NCBI GenBank assembly: GCA_051984675.1
Contig: JBPYFK010000093.1
Span: forward strand, 1 to 47,953
DNA: 47,953 bases
Source of the DNA: JBPYFK01 sp051984675
GTDB taxonomy: Bacteria > Actinomycetota > Actinomycetes > Mycobacteriales > Pseudonocardiaceae
Direction: 5' to 3'
In this document: piece after piece, positions 29,114 to 35,629 of the stretch
How the letters are laid out: every line of letters begins with the position of its first letter
How positions within the stretch are numbered: position 1 is the first letter of the stretch
Made by a program: the position numbers and the translations under genes
Notes under the pieces: generated by a model
What the model was told of the DNA's origin: nothing
Databases searched by the model: none
What the model saw: the letters and a program-made list of their open reading frames with translations, nothing else

Positions 29114-29281
29114 CCTGCTACTGCGAGTGACCGTTTCCCTCGTTGTTCCAGTGACGTACCTCCCACCCCGTTAACAGCGTGATCACGTGCGCGAAAGACG
29201 TGATGGGAGCGGCGCGAAGACTCACCAGCACCGCGAATCCAGGCGGCATTCACGGCTGAAGAATCACTGGGACAGGAACGC

Positions 29282-29434
29282 ATGCAGATCAACCGGTACA
29301 CCCTGGCGTCGGTGGTCGCAACGGTGACGATGGTCGTCTTGACCGTCGCGTTGGCGGCATGGGCGCCGCCAGAGTCTCTTGCAGGGCCAGGGAAAGCGGA
29401 CAAGGTGGCGGTCCTGCCACCGCAGGCCCGTTAA
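29282..29434 (+). CDS. Very small exported or membrane peptide
   Basis: This is 50 residues, beginning MQINRYTLAS after an AGGAA ribosome binding site. A hydrophobic segment of about 20 residues (VVATVTMVVLTVALAAWA) makes it a signal or anchor peptide, followed by a short tail PPESLAGPGKADKVAVLPPQAR. The family is unknown. The start signal and membrane segment support it as real despite its size. Confidence 0.5.
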   Translation: MQINRYTLASVVATVTMVVLTVALAAWAPPESLAGPGKADKVAVLPPQAR

Positions 29435-29794
29435 CCATTCTTCGGCGCGAAGAGTGGCGTCGGATTATTGCCAAGAATGGGTTCGGTCCTGACGGGGCTC
29501 GCTACTTCGGTATGGATTCGTTCCGAACGAATGTCGGAACGCGGCCATCTCCGGCCACACTCGCATCGGCCGCGCTCGACACCGCATGGCACACGTTTGC
29601 CCCGGTCCTGCCCGGCCCGCGACCGACTCGCCACCCTCAGCGATCGGGTGACTACCGGCCGTGCCGGCGACAGACGCGAAACACTCACCCCCCGGTGTTC
29701 GCCACTATCGTGTGAATAGGGGAAACTCGCGGTTGCCCACCAGTCCTGCCTGCGTGCCCGCCACGCAGCCGACCCCGTGAAGGTGTGCCATTCG
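29435..29794. other. Leader region of the DsbA-like/VKOR operon
   Basis: No gene is supported here. A short inverted repeat, ATTCGTT-CCG-AACGAAT, lies at 29516-29532. The promoter of the downstream operon should be in this stretch; 29700-29730 is relatively AT-rich, but no -10/-35 pair is convincing. Confidence 0.4.
29516..29532. promoter_or_regulatory. Inverted repeat, possible operator
   Basis: Seven-base arms ATTCGTT and AACGAAT, exact complements, are separated by CCG. It lies about 260 bp upstream of the DsbA-like gene. The function is unknown. Confidence 0.35.
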
Positions 29795-30535
29795 ATGCCG
29801 AAGACGACCAACCCGCTGACCCAGAAACGCGGCGTCTCCATCAATGTTGTCCTGACCATCGTGGTGGTGGTCGTCGCCGTGGTGGTCATCGGCGGCGTGC
29901 TGTTCATCGGCAGCAAGAAGCAGCAGACCCCCGCCCCTGGGGCGCAGGTCGCTCCTACGGTGATGCAGCGTCCGAACAGCCACTTCCTGTCCCAGGCGCC
30001 GGGCAGCAAGGTCAGGCTGACCGAGTACTTCGACTTCCAGTGCCCGGCCTGCTACCAGTACTACTCGATGGTCACCAAGCAGCTGGAGCAGCAGTACCAC
30101 GGCCGGATCACCTACATCGCCCGGAACCTGCCGCTGTCACCCAGCCCGCACCCGCTGGCGCAGCTGGCCGCCCAGGCCGGTGAGGCCGCCGCGAACCAGG
30201 GCAAGTTCGACCAGATGTTCCACATGATGTACGACAACTACACGCAGTGGGCGGTCGCCGGGCAGCAGGTGAACTCGGACCAGCAGCACGCCCAGCAGGT
30301 CTTCGACGGGTTCGCCCAGCAGCTCGGGCTGGACATGAACAAGTTCCACCAGGACATGAACTCGCCGGCCACGCTCGACCAGATCAAGCAGGACAAGGCT
30401 GACGCCGCGTCCGGTGGCGCCCAGGGCACGCCGACCTTCTTCATCAACGGTAGGCGGTTCGAGCCCAACGGCCAGACGGCCGCGGACATCGCGACCGCGT
30501 TCCACAAGGAACTTGACCAGGACCTGGCGAAATGA
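29795..30535 (+). CDS. Membrane-anchored DsbA-like thiol oxidoreductase
   Basis: This is 246 residues from ATG 29795 (MPKTTNPLTQK), with GAAGG upstream; GTG 29777 is an alternative. One transmembrane anchor (about 16-38) is followed by an extracytoplasmic thioredoxin-fold domain with the redox motif C83-P-A-C86 in EYFDFQCPACYQY, the helical insertion typical of DsbA, and the cis-proline loop GTPTFFINGRRF. It introduces or passes on disulfides in exported proteins. The stop overlaps the VKOR start (ATGA), so the oxidase that recharges it is made from the same transcript. Confidence 0.93.
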   Translation: MPKTTNPLTQKRGVSINVVLTIVVVVVAVVVIGGVLFIGSKKQQTPAPGAQVAPTVMQRPNSHFLSQAPGSKVRLTEYFDFQCPACYQYYSMVTKQLEQQYHGRITYIARNLPLSPSPHPLAQLAAQAGEAAANQGKFDQMFHMMYDNYTQWAVAGQQVNSDQQHAQQVFDGFAQQLGLDMNKFHQDMNSPATLDQIKQDKADAASGGAQGTPTFFINGRRFEPNGQTAADIATAFHKELDQDLAK

Positions 30536-31197
30536 CCGAGACCGACAGCGTGACGGCGGCGGAGAAGGTGCCGGCCAGCGATGCGGGAGCGGCAGCCGCC
30601 GAGCTGGCCACACCGCGGCGGCCAGGACTGCCCTGGCTGTACGTGATCGGCGGCCTGATCGGCCTGGTCGCCGCGACGGCCTTGAGCATCGAGAAGTTCG
30701 AGCAGCTCAAGGACCCGGGTTACATCCCCACCTGCAGCATCAACCCGGTGCTGTCCTGCGGGTCGGTGATGAACACCGCGCAGGCGGCGGTGTTCGGGTT
30801 CCCGAACCCGTTCATCGGCATCGGCGCGTTCGCGGCCGTCGCCGCCGCCGGGGCGGCCCTGCTGGCCGGGTTGCGCGCCCCTCGCTGGTACTGGCTGGGG
30901 CTGCAGCTGGGAACGACGCTCGGCGTCGTCTTCGTGCACTGGCTGATCTACCAGAGCCTGTACGAGATCGGGGCGCTGTGCCCGTACTGCATGGTGGTCT
31001 GGACCGTCACCATCCCCATGTTCTGGTACACGACGCTGTACAACCTGGAGCACGGCCACCTGCCGACCCCGCGCGGCTGGCGCGGTGGCGTCCTCGCGAT
31101 CGGTCGGTTCCACAGCGTGGTGCTGACGTTGTGGTACCTGGCCGTCATCGTGCTGGTTCTGATCCGGTTCTGGTACTACTGGAGCACTCTGCTCTGA
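30532..31197 (+). CDS. Vitamin K epoxide reductase (VKOR) family membrane protein
   Basis: This is 221 residues with four to five transmembrane segments. It has the loop cysteines C68 and C76 (CSINPVLSC, then GSVMNTAQA) and the active-site pair C150-P-Y-C153. VKOR takes electrons from DsbA-like proteins and passes them to menaquinone, replacing DsbB in actinobacteria. Translational coupling to the DsbA-like gene makes this a complete disulfide-forming pair. Confidence 0.95.
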   Translation: MTETDSVTAAEKVPASDAGAAAAELATPRRPGLPWLYVIGGLIGLVAATALSIEKFEQLKDPGYIPTCSINPVLSCGSVMNTAQAAVFGFPNPFIGIGAFAAVAAAGAALLAGLRAPRWYWLGLQLGTTLGVVFVHWLIYQSLYEIGALCPYCMVVWTVTIPMFWYTTLYNLEHGHLPTPRGWRGGVLAIGRFHSVVLTLWYLAVIVLVLIRFWYYWSTLL

Positions 31198-31235
31198 CCG
31201 GCTGAACTCCGGGAACGACACATTTCTCGGGCAAG

Positions 31236-31268
31236 CGTGGCCTCGGCGCTTTCGGCGCCGGGGCCACG
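31236..31268 (+). terminator. Hairpin terminator after VKOR
   Basis: The 14-base arms (31236-31249 and 31255-31268) have a single G-T wobble and enclose a 5-base loop. It starts about 40 bp beyond the VKOR stop and separates that operon from the sigma-factor operon. Confidence 0.75.
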
Positions 31269-31326
31269 TTCGTGTGCACGCCCTTCCCACCCTTCACGCG
31301 GCACGTAGCCTCCGGCGACAAGGTCG

Positions 31327-31351
31327 TTTACCCGGGGATCGGCCCGGGTAC
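31327..31351 (+). promoter_or_regulatory. SigF-type promoter of the anti-sigma/sigma operon
   Basis: GTTT (31327-31330), a 16-base spacer and GGGTA (31347-31351, followed by C) match the actinobacterial SigF consensus GTTT-N14-16-GGGTAT closely. It lies about 120 bp before the anti-sigma gene, implying that the sigma factor drives its own operon. Confidence 0.7.
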
Positions 31352-31471
31352 CAGGCAGGCAGACCGCCCGAGGCAGCCGAACAGCTGGCGTGTCGGTTAC
31401 CTCGTCCGGCAGGATCACGAACCGACGAAGGTCGTCGCCGTCAGCCAAGGTGGCAGCTGCGAGGTGCCGAA

Positions 31472-31930
31472 ATGTCCGTGTTCCAACATCGTGAGGCCCA
31501 GCACGAGGAAGCCGACGGGCCGTCAGGCAAGGAGACGACCTCCGCGATCGAGGTCAGTGTCGACGCCGAGCCCAGCCAGCTGTCCGTGATGCGTGCCGTG
31601 GTGGGTGACCTCGCGATGCGAGCTGACTTCGATGTCGATGCCATCGCGGACCTGCGCCTGGCGGTGGACGAGGTCTGCTCCACCCTGATCCAGCTGGCCG
31701 GCGCGGACACCCGGCTGACCTGCCGGTTCCATCGGGAGGATGCCGGGCTGTCGATCGAGGCCGAGGTGCTCAGCGCGGAGCGGGCCGCGCCGCGCACCGA
31801 CACCTTCAGCTGGCGCGTCCTGCGCGCACTCACGGATACTGTCTCTACCGCCGTCGAACCGGACACCAATGGCACCGACCAGCAACTGGTGCGCATTCAA
31901 CTCACCAAGAGACGGGTGGTCCACGGGTGA
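31472..31930 (+). CDS. rsbW: RsbW-like anti-sigma factor (HATPase fold)
   Basis: This is 152 residues from ATG 31472, preceded by GAGGTG. It is a GHKL-type kinase fold of the RsbW/UsfX group, with the N-box-like segment ADLRLAVDEVCSTLIQLAG and the C-terminal LTKRRVV strand. It should bind and silence the sigma factor encoded next. No anti-anti-sigma gene is adjacent. The stop overlaps the sigma-factor GTG (GTGA), giving tight coupling. Confidence 0.88.
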   Translation: MSVFQHREAQHEEADGPSGKETTSAIEVSVDAEPSQLSVMRAVVGDLAMRADFDVDAIADLRLAVDEVCSTLIQLAGADTRLTCRFHREDAGLSIEAEVLSAERAAPRTDTFSWRVLRALTDTVSTAVEPDTNGTDQQLVRIQLTKRRVVHG

Positions 31931-32754
31931 AGCAGGCGGACGCCGACCAGGCTGCTCGCTCCCGCAACGACCGATACGACGAGCTGGCGCCGCTGTTCGT
32001 CGAGCTCGCCGGGACCAGTCAGGCCGACCCCCGCCATGACCAGCTGCGGGAGACGCTGGTGACCGAGCACCTGCCGGTCGCCCAGCACATCGCACGCCGG
32101 TTCAGCAACCGTGGCGAGTCGCAGGAGGACCTCACCCAGGTCGCCACGCTGGGCCTGATCAACGCGGTGGACCGGTTCGACCCCCATCGTGGCGTGGACT
32201 TCCTGTCGTTCGCGGTGCCCACGATCATGGGCGAGGTGCGGCGGCACTTCCGGGACACCGGGTGGGCGGTCCGGGTGCCACGCCGGCTGCAGGAGCTGCA
32301 CCTGTCGGTATCGGCGGCCATCGCCGAGCTGTCCCAGAAGTTCGGGCGCGCTCCGACCCCCAGCGAGATCGCCGAGCACCTGGGCATCCAGCGCGACGAG
32401 GTCTACCAGGGTCTGGAGGCCAGCAACGCCTACCGCAGCACCTCGCTGGACGAACTGCTGACCGACACCGACGAGATTCCGCTCGGGGACGCGATCGGGG
32501 AAGACGACTTCGAACTGACCGAGGTGGAGAACCGGGAAGTCATCCGGCCGCTGCTGGACGAGCTACCCGAGCGGGAGCGCCGCATCCTCGTGCTGCGGTT
32601 CTTCCGGTCGATGACGCAGACCCAGATCGCGGAGCAGGTCGGGATCTCCCAGATGCACGTGTCCCGGCTGCTCTCGCGCACGCTCAGCTGGCTGCGCAAG
32701 CGGCTGGACGCGCCGCCGGAGGAAGGGAAGCTGCCCGAGCCAGGCCGGGGGTAA
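31927..32754 (+). CDS. sigF: SigF/SigB-family RNA polymerase sigma factor
   Basis: This is 275 residues from a GTG. Region 2 (HLPVAQHIARRFSNRGESQEDLTQVATLGLINAVDRFDPHRGVDFLSFAVPTIMGEVRRHFRD), region 3 (RAPTPSEIAEHLGI) and region 4 (LPERERRILVLRFFRSMTQTQIAEQVGISQMHVSRLLSRTLSWLR) are all present and intact. This family runs general stress or stationary-phase responses in actinobacteria. The upstream SigF-type promoter predicts autoregulation. A hairpin overlaps its last codons. Confidence 0.95.
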   Translation: MKQADADQAARSRNDRYDELAPLFVELAGTSQADPRHDQLRETLVTEHLPVAQHIARRFSNRGESQEDLTQVATLGLINAVDRFDPHRGVDFLSFAVPTIMGEVRRHFRDTGWAVRVPRRLQELHLSVSAAIAELSQKFGRAPTPSEIAEHLGIQRDEVYQGLEASNAYRSTSLDELLTDTDEIPLGDAIGEDDFELTEVENREVIRPLLDELPERERRILVLRFFRSMTQTQIAEQVGISQMHVSRLLSRTLSWLRKRLDAPPEEGKLPEPGRG

Positions 32755-32770
32755 CGCTGGCTCGGGCAGC
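32730..32770 (+). terminator. Hairpin terminator overlapping the end of sigF
   Basis: Perfect 14-base arms (GCTGCCCGAGCCAG at 32730-32743 and its complement at 32757-32770) enclose the stop codon region. The last codons of sigF form the left arm. Confidence 0.8.
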
Positions 32771-33453
32771 AGGCTGGCCACGGTGCGAGCACCGTGCTCT
32801 GTGCTGGAACGCCGGCGACATGGCGATGGCCTCGGTCCGGGCGGTCGGGGCGCTCACCCGCGTCCGAGGTGGGGACATCGCGTGCCTCCTCCAGCCGTGT
32901 CGCCGCTCGCTGTGCCGGGGGCTCGATCACTTCGGGGGGTGGTTCACCCGCGGGGAACGAGTGATCCGTGATCGCGCCGTGATGTTCCGGGGCAAACGTA
33001 GCGGAGAGTTACATGAAGGGGCAACCAGGTCCCGATTTTCACCTGATCAAACCATCGGTTCCGGCTCGTCTGAACACGTTGAGTTATATGAGCCAGATGA
33101 CAGGAAATTTGCGAGCTAACCAAGCGCACGCTTGTTCTGGCCTCGTCGACGAGGTCGTGACAGCGGCTCCGGCGCGGGGTGGGACAGCGTCCCCACCGAC
33201 CCCTGGTCATGCTCTTTCCGCTGGTGAGAAGCGCTTCTCCGGGCACCGACACGATGAGCGGCCCAGCGCGGCACCGACCGTGATCGCGGCCCGCGAGCCG
33301 GCGGGTGACCCGTCAACCCACCGCCGAGGACGCGAGCGGCTCAGCTCACACAGACGGCGTACAGCAGCGGGAAAGTGACGTTCCGCACGACGCCAGCCCG
33401 AGCGAACTCCGACCGCCGGTGTGGCGGCGGAGGACGCTCGGGCGCGCGACGAC
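32771..33453. other. Gene-free 0.7-kb stretch
   Basis: No open frame has both a start signal and protein-like content. 33040-33120 is noticeably AT-rich. A 14-base palindrome CAAGCG-CA-CGCTTG lies at 33121-33134. The stretch is downstream of both flanking genes (sigF rightward, the SqdB homologue leftward), so there is no obvious need for promoters here. Either an unrecognised small RNA or decayed DNA is possible. Confidence 0.4.
33121..33134. repeat. 14-bp palindrome in a gene-free stretch
   Basis: CAAGCG and CGCTTG flank CA, immediately after an AT-rich segment. No associated gene is known. Confidence 0.4.
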
Positions 33454-34635
33454 TCAGCCGGTCGGAAGGTCCTGGTTGCGCAGCGGGCTGGACGCGGAAC
33501 GCCAGTTCACCGTGGGGCGCATGGCGTCGAGATCCACCCGACCCTTGTAGGTCTCCGCGACCTTGAACAGCGACTCGATGAGCGTGTTGGACAGCAGGTG
33601 CGGTTTCAGCCCCAGCTCGATCAGACCGGTGTGCACCACGTTGTAGTAGTGCTCGGCCTGCTCCACGCGCGGGTTTTCCAGGTACTCCACACGGGTCTCA
33701 CCCGGATAGCTGTTGGCCACGACCTTGGCGATCTCCCCGACCGAGAAGCTCTCGGTCATCTGGTTGAACACCCGGAACTCGCCGCGCTCGGCCGGGCTTT
33801 CCGACGCCAGCCGGACACACTCGACGGTGTCCCGGATGTCGATGAGCCCACGGGTCTGCCCGCCGGTGCCGTAGACGGTCAGCGGATGGCCCAGCACCGC
33901 CTGGATGACGAACCGGTTGAGCACCGTCCCGAAGACCGCGTCGTAGTCGAACCGGGTCGCCAGCCGTGGGTCCCCCGCGGTCTGCGGGGTCTCCTGGCCG
34001 TAGACCACGCCCTGGTTGAGGTCGGTGGCCCGCAGGCCCCAGATGCGGCAGGCGAACTCGATGTTGTGGCTGTCGTGCACCTTGCTGAGGTGGTAGAAGG
34101 ACCCCGGCTTCTTCGGGAACAGCACCCGGTCCGTCCGCCCCTTGTGGGTGACTTCCAGCCAGCCTTCCTCGATGTCGATGTTCGGGGTGCCGTACTCCCC
34201 CATCGTGCCCAGCTTCACCAGGTGGATGTCGGGGTTGGTCTCCCGGATGGCGAACAGCACGTTCATCGTGCCGATCACGTTGTTGTACTGGGTGTACACC
34301 GCGTGCTTGCGGTCGATCATGGAGTACGGGGCGGCCCGTTGCTCACCGAAGTGGACGATGGTGTCGGGCTGGAACTCGGCGATCATCTCCGACGTGAACT
34401 CGGGGTCGGTCAAGTCGCCGTAGTAGCTCTGGATGTCCTTACCGGAAACCTCACGCCAGGCTCGCACGCGAACCCGCAGCGACTCGATCGGGACCAGGCT
34501 GTGCACTCCCAGCTCCTGGTCGTACTGCCGGCGCGCGAAGTTGTCGGCCACCGCCACGTCGTGACCGCGATCGGATAGATGCAGAGCGGTCGGCCATCCC
34601 AGATAGCCGTCCCCCCCGAGGACGAGGATTCGCAC
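33454..34635 (-). CDS. sqdB: UDP-sulfoquinovose synthase homologue (SQD1/SqdB family)
   Basis: This is 393 residues from GTG 34635, which follows GAGGAGAAG. It is an extended short-chain dehydrogenase with the NAD motif LVLGGDGYLGWP. The family-specific segments of SQD1 are all present: GEQRAAPYSM, LGTMGEYGTPNIDIEEG, then SFYHLSKVHDSHN, GVVYGQ, LDYDAVFG-like FDYDAVFGTVLNRF and YGTGGQTRGLIDIRDTV. Catalytic residues correspond: T144, E147, Y181, H182, K185. SQD1 enzymes convert UDP-glucose and sulfite to UDP-sulfoquinovose. No sulfoquinovosyl-diacylglycerol synthase (SqdX/SQD2) is nearby; instead the neighbours are membrane glycosyltransferase and flippase genes. The sugar may therefore go to a surface glycan. 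A related but different nucleotide sugar cannot be ruled out. Confidence 0.88.
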   Translation of the reverse strand: MRILVLGGDGYLGWPTALHLSDRGHDVAVADNFARRQYDQELGVHSLVPIESLRVRVRAWREVSGKDIQSYYGDLTDPEFTSEMIAEFQPDTIVHFGEQRAAPYSMIDRKHAVYTQYNNVIGTMNVLFAIRETNPDIHLVKLGTMGEYGTPNIDIEEGWLEVTHKGRTDRVLFPKKPGSFYHLSKVHDSHNIEFACRIWGLRATDLNQGVVYGQETPQTAGDPRLATRFDYDAVFGTVLNRFVIQAVLGHPLTVYGTGGQTRGLIDIRDTVECVRLASESPAERGEFRVFNQMTESFSVGEIAKVVANSYPGETRVEYLENPRVEQAEHYYNVVHTGLIELGLKPHLLSNTLIESLFKVAETYKGRVDLDAMRPTVNWRSASSPLRNQDLPTG

Positions 34636-35083
34636 GCGTTCTTCTCCTCTTCGTCTGTTTGGCGGCACGGGCGCCTGCGCTGCGAGCTGTCGTCGGCGTC
34701 TGCGGTTGCCTCCGCGCCGACGATCGCCAGCGCATCGTAGAGAACGTTGCTTCGCCGCTGAAGTAGCCGGGTTGTGCTGCTCGGAAGGAAGCTGGGTTCC
34801 TGATGGAGCCGGGTCGGACGATGCTGCCTTCCACTAGGCGTGACCGTACGGGACGTACCTGGACGTAGCCTGAATGCTCTCACCAAGCTGGCCGGTAGCA
34901 CAGGCCGTCGGTGGGGGCGCCCAGTCTCGTAGCACGGGCCACCCGGCTGACACCGTACGAAGGTCCGACACTGTCCGCAGGTATTGTGCGGTCCGCCCTT
35001 GTCCAGGCTGATCGGGCCACACCCAGACTGGTCAGCGGCGCCTACCGCGCAACGAGCCAACCGCGACCCCAGAAGGAGCCGGC
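34636..35083. other. Divergent intergenic region of the glycan locus
   Basis: This lies between the leftward sqdB homologue and the rightward gtrA-like gene and must carry both promoters. I see short repeats of GGACGTA around 34850-34870 but no clear operator, riboswitch or small gene. Confidence 0.4.
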
Positions 35084-35629
35084 ATGCAGCAAGTCGGGCA
35101 CGCCGCCCCGCGGCAGGCCCACGTCGGCCGCGCTACCGGGGCTGGGCCGGAGACGCCGAAGCCGGTGCGCTCCCGCTACTGGCGCCTGCTCACGCACTTC
35201 GCCGCGGCGTCGGTGGTCGCGACGGCGATCAGCCAGCTGACCTTCGTGGTCAGCTACGCGGTCGGCGCGCCAGCGGTGGTCGCGACGGTGCTCGCGTGGC
35301 TGGCCGGAGCGATCCCGAACTTCGTGCTCAACCGCCGCACCTGGCGCCGTGCTCGGGGTGGTGGTCGGGGGACCCTCCGCCGCGAGGCGGTCAGCTACGC
35401 CGCCATCTCGGTCGGTACGGCGCTGCTCGCCGCGCTCGCGACCAGCGGCGCGGAGAGCCTCGCCCGCACCGACTTCGCCGGTTCCCGGCCCCTGCAGGTC
35501 GCGGTGGTGTGGGGCGCGTTCTGCGGCACCTACGCGGGGATGTTCGTGGTGAAGTTCGTGCTCGTCGACCGCCTGGTCTTCACCGCTGGCCGACGGCCCG
35601 AGCGGCGTCCTCGCGAGCGGGCGCGCTGA
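35084..35629 (+). CDS. GtrA-like membrane protein
   Basis: This is 181 residues with ATG after GAAGGAG. The N-terminal tail of about 30 cytoplasmic residues is followed by four transmembrane segments in the GtrA/DPMS arrangement (LLTHFAAASVVATAISQLTFVV; AVVATVLAWLAGAIPNFVLNRRTW; AVSYAAISVGTALLAALA; VAVVWGAFCGTYAGMFVVKFVLVDRLVF). GtrA proteins are thought to flip polyprenyl-phosphate-linked sugars across the membrane, usually beside a GtrB-like GT2 enzyme. Such an enzyme is encoded by the convergent gene, whose 3' end overlaps this one by 50 bp. Confidence 0.9.
   Translation: MQQVGHAAPRQAHVGRATGAGPETPKPVRSRYWRLLTHFAAASVVATAISQLTFVVSYAVGAPAVVATVLAWLAGAIPNFVLNRRTWRRARGGGRGTLRREAVSYAAISVGTALLAALATSGAESLARTDFAGSRPLQVAVVWGAFCGTYAGMFVVKFVLVDRLVFTAGRRPERRPRERAR

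Noticed and set aside
33013..33378. 121-codon plus-strand frame in the 0.7-kb gap
   Set aside because: It has no ribosome binding site, no recognisable fold and an Arg/Pro-rich tail typical of non-coding high-GC frames.
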